In this document: positions 1-5,816 of the stretch, one piece after another | How positions within the stretch are numbered: the stretch's first letter is position 1 | Layout of the letters: each line of letters opens with the position of its first letter | Assembly (NCBI GenBank): GCA_002413305.1 | Contig: DHWS01000141.1 | Span: 1-6,432, forward strand | Source: Actinobacteria bacterium UBA5176 | Lineage (GTDB): Bacteria; Actinomycetota; UBA4738 | Direction of reading: 5' to 3' | DNA: 6,432 nucleotides | The notes under the pieces: generated by a model | Databases searched by the model: none | Seen by the model: the letters and a program-made list of their open reading frames with translations, nothing else | What the model was told of the DNA's origin: nothing | Translations under genes and position numbers: made by a program

Positions 1-1
1 G

Positions 2-70
2 ATCCGAGTGGAACTTCCGACGATGCCCTCACGCGGTAGTTCGACGATCCAGCAGCTTCCCGCAGCGTGA
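2..70 (+). CDS. C-terminal tail of an unidentified upstream gene (partial)
   Basis: An open frame enters from the left edge and ends at TGA 68-70, giving 22 residues that finish ...STIQQLPAA. Its stop overlaps the GTG start of the terminase remnant (GTGA, 67-70), the usual arrangement of translationally coupled phage genes. In phage packaging modules the gene just before the large terminase is often the small terminase subunit, so that is the natural guess. The visible residues carry no domain and cannot confirm it. The frame could also be a chance open stretch. Confidence 0.3.
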   Translation: MRVELPTMPSRGSSTIQQLPAA

Positions 71-595
71 GCCGAACCGCCAAGGTCATACCGTTCCAAG
101 GTGACTCCCTGGTCCTCGAGGCCGACTGGCTGCATGAGGGCCAGCGCGAGGTCTACGAATCGCCCGCCCGGTTCAAGGTCGTGGTCTGCGGTAGGCAGTG
201 GGGCAAGGCCTCTCTCGCTGCGTTGATGTGCGTCGAAGAGGGCGCGGTTCGCGGGGGGGAGGGCGTGGTGGGTGGCTCCCCACTACAAGGAGGCCGACGA
301 AGGCTGGGAGATCCTGCTGTTCCTGTGCAAGGACATCCCTGGTGTCCAGGTGGAACGCCGCCCCAACTACCGGGTCCGGTTCCCCAGCGGAGGGATGGTG
401 CAGGTCCGCTCGGCCGAGGATCCTCAGTCCCTCCGTGGGGCCACGCTGTCCGGCCTCGTACTGGACGAGGCGGCCCAGATCTCTCGAGAAGCTTGGGAGG
501 TGGTGCTCCAACCTACCCTAGCGGTGAGCCAGGGTTGGGCCACGTTCATCTCCACACCCAAGGGGCTGAACTGGTTCTACGACCTGTATCGAGAT
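67..595 (+). pseudogene. Phage terminase large subunit, frameshifted and 3'-truncated
   Basis: The large terminase subunit is the ATPase/nuclease that packages phage DNA into the prohead. Starting at GTG 67, codons 42-49 read GRQWGKAS, a Walker A loop (190-213). The residue after the lysine is Ala instead of the usual Thr/Ser. Reading then leaves frame in a run of seven Gs (253-259); one extra G explains it. In the new frame the homology resumes as GGRAWWVAPHYKEADEGWE, then GLVLDEAAQ (Walker B, about 452-478) and TFISTPKGLNWFYDLYR (the conserved segment after the ATPase centre, to about 592). Full-length proteins are usually about 400-600 residues. Here the whole nuclease domain is missing, because the sequence switches at about 590 to an SSB remnant on the other strand. 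A true pseudogene is likely. The frameshift alone could be a homopolymer sequencing error, but the truncation could not. Identification rests on motif recognition. Confidence 0.8.
253..259 (+). other. G7 homopolymer at the terminase frameshift
   Basis: The frame used upstream (EEGAVRGG) and the frame used downstream (RAWWVAPHYKE) meet in this run of seven Gs. Removing one G restores a continuous terminase reading. Such runs are hot spots for slippage mutations and also for base-calling errors. Confidence 0.65.
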
Positions 596-745
596 GTGGA
601 GAACCGCCTTGCCCGTGGGCGTGTAGCGGAGCTCCGGATCGGCGACCAGTCGCCCGGCGAGGGAGACCCGGTTGTGGGAGAGGAACGGCTCCTTCTCCGG
701 GGTGGCCTCGGCCTCCGGGGCCTTGGTGGTGTTGCGCTTCGCCAT
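587..745 (-). pseudogene. ssb: Single-stranded DNA-binding protein (SSB), N-terminal fragment
   Basis: SSB coats single-stranded DNA during replication and repair through an OB fold. From ATG 743-745 the fragment starts MAKRNTTKAPEAEATPEKEP and continues FLSHNRVSLAGRLVADPELR and YTPTGKAVLHISI. This is the first part of the OB fold: the N-R-V-x-L-x-G-R-L strand, the DPELRYTPTG hairpin, and the start of the next strand. The start is fixed by an excellent Shine-Dalgarno AGGAGGT (minus strand, 751-757) five bases before ATG. After about residue 53 the frame stays open but is antisense to the terminase and no longer resembles SSB. More than half of the OB fold and the acidic C-terminal tip are therefore absent. 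The charged, Lys/Glu-rich N-terminal extension of about 20 residues before the OB fold is longer than in typical chromosomal SSBs, which suggests a phage or plasmid version. The fragment is unlikely to be functional. Confidence 0.75.
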
Positions 746-750
746 GGTGC

Positions 751-757
751 ACCTCCT
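751..757 (-). promoter_or_regulatory. Strong Shine-Dalgarno of the SSB fragment
   Basis: The minus strand reads AGGAGGT followed by five bases and ATG (743-745). This near-perfect match to the anti-Shine-Dalgarno decides the SSB start, and shows that the 5' end of that gene is preserved although its 3' end is lost. Confidence 0.7.
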
Positions 758-809
758 CGTGCGTCTGTTGTGGTTCCGACACGCAGGCCAACAGCGGAGC
801 GGGCACGAG

Positions 810-874
810 CCGTCAACCTGCGGCCGCAGGCCGGCGCGAGCACTCATGAGCGCGCAGCGCGCACGGGTTGACGG
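810..874. repeat. 65-bp dyad with nested palindromes upstream of the SSB fragment
   Basis: The outer arms CCGTCAACC (810-818) and GGTTGACGG (866-874) are perfect 9-bp inverted repeats. Nested inside are a 14-bp perfect palindrome CCTGCGGCCGCAGG (817-830), a GCGCG/CGCGC pair (834-838 with 851-855) and the 8-bp palindrome CTCATGAG (843-850). A further 7-bp pair, GAGCACT (838-844) and AGTGCTC (885-891), crosses the right edge. The dyad sits 65 bp upstream of the SSB start, where an operator, leader hairpin or attenuator would lie. Each arm contains TTGACG on one strand, which resembles a -35 box, but I see no convincing -10 at proper spacing. Function is unknown. Confidence 0.5.
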
Positions 875-1005
875 TGATAGCGGGAGTGCTCCGCTAGACC
901 GGCCGTAGCAAGGAGCCGCGGCGGGCGGCACGTCGCTGGCGGGAGCTTCGACACCAAGAACACGAGCACGCCAGGCCCAAACAGGCCCTGGTCACCCGGA
1001 CGGAT

Positions 1006-1038
1006 GGGCGATACTTAGCAAGCTCTCACCTATCGCCC
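1006..1038 (-). terminator. Possible terminator hairpin after the PQQ-like gene
   Basis: GGGCGATA (1006-1013) and TATCGCCC (1031-1038) form a perfect 8-bp inverted repeat around a 17-base loop. It begins 33 bases after the stop codon of the minus-strand propeller gene. No run of Ts follows on that strand, so it is a weak candidate. It could also be an unrelated dyad. Confidence 0.3.
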
Positions 1039-1070
1039 GGGACGTTGGCCGGGTTGCGCCAGGAGCGGCC

Positions 1071-2531
1071 CTACGGTGCCTTGTAGGCGAAGAGCCCCTG
1101 ATCGATAGAGGCCACGAGGAGGTCGCCGTCGGCGAACACCGGCTGGCCGAACACGCTGCTGCCTCCCGACGTGGGATAGTCCTTGAGCACCTGGCCCGAG
1201 GCGGCGTCCAGCAGGTAGGTGGTCGCCTTCTTCTTCGGCCCAGCCCCCTTCCATGTGGACGCGGCGATCACCCCAGCTCCGTCCAGGGTTGGACTGCCCA
1301 GGACCGCCCCGTCCAATCCGCGCTCCCAGATCACCCCTCCTGTCGCCGGATCGAGCTGCCGTACGGACCCGTCGTAGGTAGTTACCCCGATCTTGGTCAG
1401 GTTGCACGCGGCGAACAGCCGGGTGCCGTCCCAGATGGCCGCGGCGATGCAGACGTCGTTGTTGCTACCCGGAGTGGATCCGATCAAGGTCTTCCAGACC
1501 GGCCCGTTTCCGAGGGCGTTCCTGCGAAACGCGTAGAAGTACCCGTCCTTGTCCGCGGCGCCGACCAACGACACCGTTTCCCCCCCGATGGTGGCGGAGA
1601 ACAGTGTGGGAGATCCCCCCCAATCGCGATCGGTGTGGGCCTGCCCGGGGATGGTCCACTTCTTCTCGCGCTTCATCGTGGTCCCGTCCAACTGCACGAT
1701 GGAGAACGAATCGCCCTGCTCGGTGTCGGGCAGGCTGGGATCGCTGTTTCCGGTCGTCACCCACAGGCTGGTCCCATCCGATGCCGCGCTGCTCCAGATG
1801 CTGCCGCCGACCGTTCCCTTCGGCATCGAGTAGTAGGTGCCGATGGCCCTACCGGTGGCCTGGTCGAATCCCTTCTCCCCGCCCCGCACCAAGGGACTGT
1901 CGCACTGCGAGGAGATGCCGATGTAGATGCGGCCGTTCACCACGGTTGGCGAGGACCAGTCGTAGTAGTCGCTCACGGTGGGTGACGGCAGTTTGATGAC
2001 GGACTTCCACACCACACGGCCGGTTGAGGCCTTCAGGGCGTACAACCGGCCGTCGCCCGATCCCACATAGACGGTGGGATCTCCGGTGGCCGGGTCCACG
2101 GCCAAGCTTGCCGTCGCCGTGATGCCCTTCTTGCCACACGTCGTACCCGTCGCGTACCCCAAGTCGCGCTTCCATTTCACCGAGTGCGTCGCCTCGTCGA
2201 TGGCGTAGAACATGCCGGTGTTCGCCCCGATGTAGATCGTTCCTCCATAGACGGTTGGGCTCGCGTACAGGGTCGCCGCGGGCTGGCCCCCCACGGGTGG
2301 ATCGGGCTTCCAGTTCCAGACCGGGTTCCCCAGACTGGCGGCATTGGCCGGGGTGATGGCCGTGGCCGTGGCCGAGAAGGAGGAGTGGCCGGCATCGTAG
2401 AGATAGGCGGGCCAGTCGACCGTCCCCACCGCGGAGGCCGCGACATCGGAGCCCAACATTGCCGGCAGCAGTGCAGCAAGGAGCCACGCCGCTGCCGGTA
2501 CCCTCGTCCTGCCCTTCCGCTTCGGATCCAT
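1071..2531 (-). CDS. Secreted PQQ-like (BamB/quinoprotein-type) beta-propeller protein
   Basis: The protein is 486 residues from ATG 2529-2531. An in-frame GTG at 2538-2540 would add three residues; I prefer the ATG because purine-rich GAGAGTGGAG precedes it, while the GTG has no spaced ribosome site. The N-terminus is a signal peptide: KRKGR, a hydrophobic AAAWLLAALLPAMLG core, and a likely cut after ASA near residue 34. The mature part begins DWPAYLYDAGHSSFS, the opening typical of PQQ-repeat and polyvinyl-alcohol-dehydrogenase-like proteins. About eight repeats follow, of the form (V/I)Y(V/I)G-x-DG-x-LYALxAxTGxxxW; the clearest is TVYVGSGDGRLYALKASTGR. This indicates an eight-bladed propeller outside the membrane. 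There is no CXXCH haem motif, so it is not a quinohaemoprotein. PQQ binding and any enzyme activity are unproven; a BamB-like scaffold role or a redox enzyme are both possible. The gene is intact and faces away from the Asp-box gene. Confidence 0.8.
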   Translation of the reverse strand: MDPKRKGRTRVPAAAWLLAALLPAMLGSDVAASAVGTVDWPAYLYDAGHSSFSATATAITPANAASLGNPVWNWKPDPPVGGQPAATLYASPTVYGGTIYIGANTGMFYAIDEATHSVKWKRDLGYATGTTCGKKGITATASLAVDPATGDPTVYVGSGDGRLYALKASTGRVVWKSVIKLPSPTVSDYYDWSSPTVVNGRIYIGISSQCDSPLVRGGEKGFDQATGRAIGTYYSMPKGTVGGSIWSSAASDGTSLWVTTGNSDPSLPDTEQGDSFSIVQLDGTTMKREKKWTIPGQAHTDRDWGGSPTLFSATIGGETVSLVGAADKDGYFYAFRRNALGNGPVWKTLIGSTPGSNNDVCIAAAIWDGTRLFAACNLTKIGVTTYDGSVRQLDPATGGVIWERGLDGAVLGSPTLDGAGVIAASTWKGAGPKKKATTYLLDAASGQVLKDYPTSGGSSVFGQPVFADGDLLVASIDQGLFAYKAP

Positions 2532-2540
2532 TGGCTCCAC

Positions 2541-3008
2541 TCTCGCTGATCGCCAACCTGGGGTCGTTGAGTTTACTCGGGGTCGAATCCTGCGAGAGGC
2601 TCCGCCTGCTCACCCCCGGTCACCTCACCTGAAGGGCACAGAACCTTGGTTCAACACATCACAGCCCACGGAGGGCCCTGGTCAGGAGCCGAAATCAGTA
2701 GTTCCTGTGCCCCTCAGGGGGTTGGACTGGGGCAATCTGCAGCCGCTCGATCGGCGCCGCGTGGCAGCTACCGCAGGCCAGCAGAAGCCTGACGTCCCTC
2801 CGCATGAAATCCCCCTCTCGGCTCACACTCGACCAGTTTGCCCGCTCATGCCGGCCGGACTACTGTCTTGCTGTCGCCCTACGACCGGATGAGGATTGGG
2901 TTCGCCCGCGGGAGGTGTGAGAAGAGCGGGCCGGAGTACCTGATTCCAAGTCACCCTGCGAGCTTGGTCATGGACCCTCGCGCCTGCCGAGGGAAGGAGG
3001 GAGAAGTG
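2541..3008. other. Divergent intergenic region, no recognised gene
   Basis: These 468 bases lie between the 5' ends of the minus-strand propeller gene and the plus-strand 49-codon ORF, so promoters for both should be here. I cannot point to convincing -35/-10 pairs. The clearest structure is the 2634-2712 inverted repeat. The right end holds the GGAAGGAGGGAG ribosome site of the small ORF. Open frames here look like chance products of GC-rich DNA. No tRNA or riboswitch was recognised. Confidence 0.5.
2634..2712. repeat. Long-range inverted repeat in the divergent intergenic region
   Basis: GGGCACAG (2634-2641) pairs perfectly with CTGTGCCC (2705-2712). Pairing continues as AAC/GTT (2642-2644 with 2701-2703) after a one-base bulge, giving 11 pairs around a loop of about 56 bases. 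A small CCCC-TCA-GGGG hairpin (2710-2720) overlaps the right arm and would compete with it. It could be a regulator site or the edges of a small element; no function is evident. Confidence 0.4.
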
Positions 3009-3158
3009 ATGAAGCGGGTATTCATGGTTGTCTCCGTGAGCCTCCTGGCGGCTCTCGTCCTGATACCGGCCGCCTCCGCGACGAGTGGGGCCGCCCACCG
3101 CAGGAGCGACTTCATGGAACCTCCCTCGGGACGCTTCCACCTCCAATTCGACTCTTGA
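3009..3158 (+). CDS. Small secreted peptide or N-terminal gene remnant (49 aa)
   Basis: ATG 3009 is preceded by the purine-rich ribosome site GGAAGGAGGGAG (2992-3003, five bases before the ATG), and the ORF ends at TGA 3156-3158. The product starts MKRVFMVVSVSLLAALVLIP and continues AASATSG, a textbook signal peptide with a likely cut after ASA at residue 24. The mature tail is only about 25 residues (TSGAAHRRSDFMEPPSGRFH, then LQFDS), with no cysteine and no recognised domain. Two readings are possible: a genuine small exported peptide, or the start of a larger secreted protein broken by a frameshift or deletion. The frame that stays open to 3399 downstream shows no recognisable domain. It lies 250 bases upstream of the Asp-box gene on the same strand. 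I do not recognise it. Confidence 0.45.
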   Translation: MKRVFMVVSVSLLAALVLIPAASATSGAAHRRSDFMEPPSGRFHLQFDS

Positions 3159-3291
3159 CGCAATGGTGTGTTCGGGCATAGAACCCGGGGGTGAGGTTCG
3201 CGTTCGCATGATGCGGATGGGGGAGGGCCCTGGAAGTGCTCCCGTGTCTGGCCACCATTCAACTCGAAGGGATCTGCTCACCCCGCCACTG

Positions 3292-3325
3292 CCCAGAGCG
3301 TCGCCGGTACACCCGTCACTCTGGG
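3292..3325 (+). repeat. Inverted repeat upstream of the Asp-box gene
   Basis: CCCAGAG (3292-3298) and CTCTGGG (3319-3325) form a perfect 7-bp stem around a 20-base loop, 84 bases before the start of the Asp-box gene. It could be a leader hairpin, an operator, or a terminator of the small upstream ORF. No T tract follows. The rest of 3159-3408 shows nothing else I can name. Confidence 0.3.
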
Positions 3326-3398
3326 GGCAGCCGCCTGGACGGGTCCGAGGGCCGCCGCCGTGTGGAGCGAGCCTGATTCTGCATCCCTTCGACACGTA

Positions 3399-3404
3399 AG
3401 GAGG
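3399..3404 (+). promoter_or_regulatory. Shine-Dalgarno of the Asp-box gene
   Basis: AGGAGG stands four bases before ATG 3409. The perfect match fixes the start and suggests efficient translation. Confidence 0.7.
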
Positions 3405-3408
3405 AACG

Positions 3409-5289
3409 ATGCGAAGAAGAGTACTGGTCGCGGCCATCGTGGTGGGCACCACACTGCCCTTCATCTCCGGGGCGATCATCACGTCGTCCCAGGCCACCGT
3501 CGCCAAGCCGAACAAAGCCATGATCAACCGCTTCGCCCCCTCCGGGATCCATGCCAACCTCCCGTCGGTCCGGGTCCAGATTCCTCATGGTAGAAGCGTG
3601 CCGCCCCCCATCACGACCGGCTCGAACGGGTGCCCGGACACCTCGGCCACGAACGTGCGGGTTAGTCAGGACTGCACGAACCAGAACGCTGCAGGTTTCG
3701 CCGGGCGAGCCAGCTCCCAGAACGAAACGTCCGTTGCGGTCAATCCCCTGAACGCCCGTAACCTGCTCGCGGGCACCAACGACTACCAGGGAGCCGATGG
3801 GACGTGTGGAGCGGCGTTCAGCCTCGACGGCGGCGCGCACTGGGGGAGCCGACTCGTCCCAGCCCACTTCACGGTCCCGGGATTCACCGCCCCCCGGCAC
3901 TACTGGGACGCCTCGGGGGACACCTCGGTCGCGTTCGACACCACCGGTGAGGCCTATCTCATGTGTGGCGCCTTCGATCGCGGTCCCGGTGTGGGCGACA
4001 CCGACGACAGCGCCAGTGCCCTGGTCATCTTTCGGTCCAACGACGGCGGCGCTTCGTGGGGCTTCCCCGGGAGCATCGTCACCGAGACGGATGGAACGGG
4101 AGCGACAGCGCTGCTGGACAAGCAGTACATGACCCTGGATACCACCACGACCTCCACCAGCCACACGAACCGGATCTACGTCACGTGGACGAATTACGGT
4201 CCCGGGTTCACGGCGAGCCCGATCTATTTCGCGTTCTCGGACGACGCGGGCATCAGTTGGAGCTCGCCGATCGGCATAAGTGGTTCGGATCCTGCGCTCT
4301 GTCCGATCAACTTCAGCGGGGCGCCCCCGGGCACGTGTGACGCCAACCAGTTCTCCGACCCGTTCGTGGCCCCGAACGGCGACGTCTACGTCACGTTCCA
4401 GAACTTCAACAACTGCGCCGGAGCGATCGGTCCTCCGTGCGGAGGGCCCCCCACGGACAACCACAACCAGATGCTGATCGTGAAGTCGACGGACGGCGGG
4501 GCCACATGGTCCTCGCCCGTGAAGGTGGCCGACTTCTACGACACACCGGATTGCTTCACATACACGGCGCAAGACTTCGGCCGGGGCTGCATTCCTACCG
4601 CCCCGCTGTCGACGCAGAGCATCTTTCGGGCCGAGAACTATCCGACTGGGGTGGCGGTTTCCAGCCGCCAGGTCATCGTGGACTTCGGCAGCTACATCAA
4701 CATCCACTCCAACGAGACGCTAACGCGCGGGAACTGCCGCCCCGACGGATTTGCCCCGTCGGGCCTGAACAAGTACAAGGGCGTCGGGCTGGTGAACCAT
4801 TGCAACAACGACATCGTCCGCAGCGTATCGCTGAATGGAGGAGCATCCTTCACCGGCACCACGACGGACGTACGAGCACTGCCGTCGGTCAACGATGAAG
4901 GCGATCAGTTGGCCGATCAGTGGTGGCAGTGGTCGGCGGGGACGCCGAGCGGGAGAGTGGCGGTCTCCTATTACGACCGGAAGTACATCGGGGATATGGC
5001 CGCCGGGAGGCTGGACCTGACCCTGTTCAACGAGACGGGAGGCCACATCCGCCTGACCGACTTCAGCCTGCCCCCGTCGAACGAATTCCCGGACACCAGC
5101 GGCTACTCGCTGTTCATGGGCGACTACAACGCCCTGGCGGTGGGCAGGGATGGAACCGCCCACCCCGTATGGACCGATACCCGGAACCCCATCTTCACGT
5201 TCTGTACCACGGCTGGGTGTAACCCGAGAATCCTCAGTTTCGCCGGATTCGGGGCGGACGCCTACACGCGGGCCATTGGCGTGAAGTAG
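3409..5289 (+). CDS. Secreted BNR/Asp-box repeat protein (sialidase-like beta-propeller)
   Basis: The protein has 626 residues. MRRR followed by a hydrophobic stretch (VLVAAIVVGTTLPFISGAII) is a signal peptide, with cleavage likely near residue 28-32. Five Asp-box motifs (S-x-D-x-G-x-x-W type) are visible: SLDGGAHW 138-145, SNDGGASW 210-217, SDDAGISW 277-284, STDGGATW 360-367 and a degenerate SLNGGASF 474-481. Asp-boxes mark blades of sialidase-type propellers. The C-terminal part has GDYNALAV (571-578) and VWTDTRNP (587-594), seen in this extracellular family. I cannot assign the arginine triad or RIP motif of true GH33 sialidases, so glycosidase activity is unproven; adhesion or glycan binding is possible. 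There are 14 cysteines, 12 of them in six close pairs (75/89, 298/310, 336/344, 382/394, 443/465, 599/604), which suggests disulfides in an exported protein. The gene is intact, has its own ribosome site and is followed by a terminator. Confidence 0.85.
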   Translation: MRRRVLVAAIVVGTTLPFISGAIITSSQATVAKPNKAMINRFAPSGIHANLPSVRVQIPHGRSVPPPITTGSNGCPDTSATNVRVSQDCTNQNAAGFAGRASSQNETSVAVNPLNARNLLAGTNDYQGADGTCGAAFSLDGGAHWGSRLVPAHFTVPGFTAPRHYWDASGDTSVAFDTTGEAYLMCGAFDRGPGVGDTDDSASALVIFRSNDGGASWGFPGSIVTETDGTGATALLDKQYMTLDTTTTSTSHTNRIYVTWTNYGPGFTASPIYFAFSDDAGISWSSPIGISGSDPALCPINFSGAPPGTCDANQFSDPFVAPNGDVYVTFQNFNNCAGAIGPPCGGPPTDNHNQMLIVKSTDGGATWSSPVKVADFYDTPDCFTYTAQDFGRGCIPTAPLSTQSIFRAENYPTGVAVSSRQVIVDFGSYINIHSNETLTRGNCRPDGFAPSGLNKYKGVGLVNHCNNDIVRSVSLNGGASFTGTTTDVRALPSVNDEGDQLADQWWQWSAGTPSGRVAVSYYDRKYIGDMAAGRLDLTLFNETGGHIRLTDFSLPPSNEFPDTSGYSLFMGDYNALAVGRDGTAHPVWTDTRNPIFTFCTTAGCNPRILSFAGFGADAYTRAIGVK

Positions 5290-5300
5290 GCGAGCGATCA

Positions 5301-5340
5301 CGTGGGTCAAAGGGGGGGACCCGACCCCCCCTTTCCCACG
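5301..5340 (+). terminator. Strong bulged hairpin terminator after the Asp-box gene
   Basis: AAAGGGGGGG (5309-5318) pairs perfectly with CCCCCCCTTT (5325-5334) around loop ACCCGA. The stem extends through CGTGGG (5301-5306) and CCCACG (5335-5340) past a two-base TC bulge, for 16 pairs in total. It starts 12 bases after the TAG stop (5287-5289). The U tract is only TTT inside the stem, so termination efficiency is uncertain, but position and stability fit a transcript end. Being near-symmetric it would fold on either strand. Confidence 0.65.
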
Positions 5341-5435
5341 GGGTCCAATCCCTTCAAGCGTGCACATTCTGGGCCCATTTTCTGATGGTTACCACGGGGT
5401 TGCGTTTGAGTCGCGGATCGTAAGGCTGCCTGACG

Positions 5436-5816
5436 ATGCCGACGCGTAGCAAGTTCACGCACGCCGCGCGCGAGTCCGTCCTCGAGGCGATCGCTCAAGG
5501 CGCGAGTCTCCGAGAGGCCGCCAGGCGGTCCAACGTGTCGCACGTCGCGGTGCTGAAGTGGCTCGAACGGGGGCGGATCTCCGAACCGGGCGGTCGGTAT
5601 CACGACTTCTTCGCGGCGGTGTGGAAGCTGACGCACGCCGGCGAGGGTGACGCGCCGGTGGTCCCGATCGGCACCGGTCGCCGCCTGGACGCCACCACGA
5701 AGGCGAGGCTCGATGCCTTCTTCGCCGCATGGATGGCCGACATCGCGACACGGGCCGGATGCACCGTCGAAGAGCTGGAGCAGCGTATCGCCGAGCGGAA
5801 CGTCGATGGCACCTGA
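5436..5816 (+). CDS. HTH protein resembling phage terminase small subunit
   Basis: The product has 126 residues and starts MPTRSKFTHAARESVLEAIA. Residues 24-46 (SLREAARRSNVSHVAVLKWL ...) form a helix-turn-helix of the type that opens many phage small-terminase or phage HTH proteins (A-A-x-x-x-x-V-S-x-x-x-V-x-x-W-L-x-R-G). It is followed by YHDFFAAVWKLTHA (55-68), which matches the usual Y-x-x-F-x-x-A-V segment after that HTH. The C-terminal part (residues 85-123) is helical, with an acidic VEELEQRIAE end. Small terminases recognise packaging sites; stand-alone relatives may be regulators. No large terminase adjoins it here. The ribosome site is weak (AAGG at 5422-5425, ten bases before ATG). 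The 3' end overlaps the frame of an integrase remnant, so the last residues may not be native. Confidence 0.6.
   Translation: MPTRSKFTHAARESVLEAIAQGASLREAARRSNVSHVAVLKWLERGRISEPGGRYHDFFAAVWKLTHAGEGDAPVVPIGTGRRLDATTKARLDAFFAAWMADIATRAGCTVEELEQRIAERNVDGT

Larger units (their letters stand above)
746..1070. other. Intergenic region without a recognisable gene
   Basis: These 325 bases separate the SSB start from the stop of the propeller gene, both on the minus strand. I find no protein I recognise. The stretch holds the SSB ribosome binding site, the 65-bp dyad, a hairpin at 971-991 (CCAGG/CCTGG closing pairs around AAACA with one internal mismatch) and a longer-looped dyad at 1006-1038. The last two could end transcription of the propeller gene, but neither has a T tract. 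Confidence 0.55.

Noticed and set aside
810..874. Resemblance of the 65-bp dyad to an integron attC site
   Set aside because: Length and arm layout are suggestive, but the arms read CGTCAAC and GTTGACG. They do not fit the RYYYAAC/GTTRRRY core boxes, and no integron integrase or cassette array is visible.
868..896. TTGACG as a -35 promoter element
   Set aside because: No acceptable -10 hexamer at 16-18 bases on either strand; the hexamer is part of the palindrome arms.
1849..2613. 254-codon minus-strand frame overlapping the PQQ-like gene
   Set aside because: Out-of-frame shadow of the propeller gene: Arg/Gly/His-rich, with no repeats or signal peptide.
2823..3557. 244-codon minus-strand open frame across the intergenic region
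   Set aside because: No recognisable motif, no convincing ribosome site, and it covers the start of the Asp-box gene and the small signal-peptide ORF on the other strand. Treated as a chance frame.
3316..4707. 463-codon open frame on the minus strand, antisense to the Asp-box gene
   Set aside because: It is Arg/Gly/Val-rich with no domain, and lies opposite a gene with a signal peptide, five Asp-boxes and a strong ribosome site. Long antisense frames are expected in GC-rich codon-biased DNA.
5335..5355. GGGGTCCAATCCC resembling a tRNA T-arm, possibly an attachment site beside the integrase remnant
   Set aside because: The loop does not match TTC-R-A, there is no acceptor or anticodon arm around it, and no second copy was found in the window.
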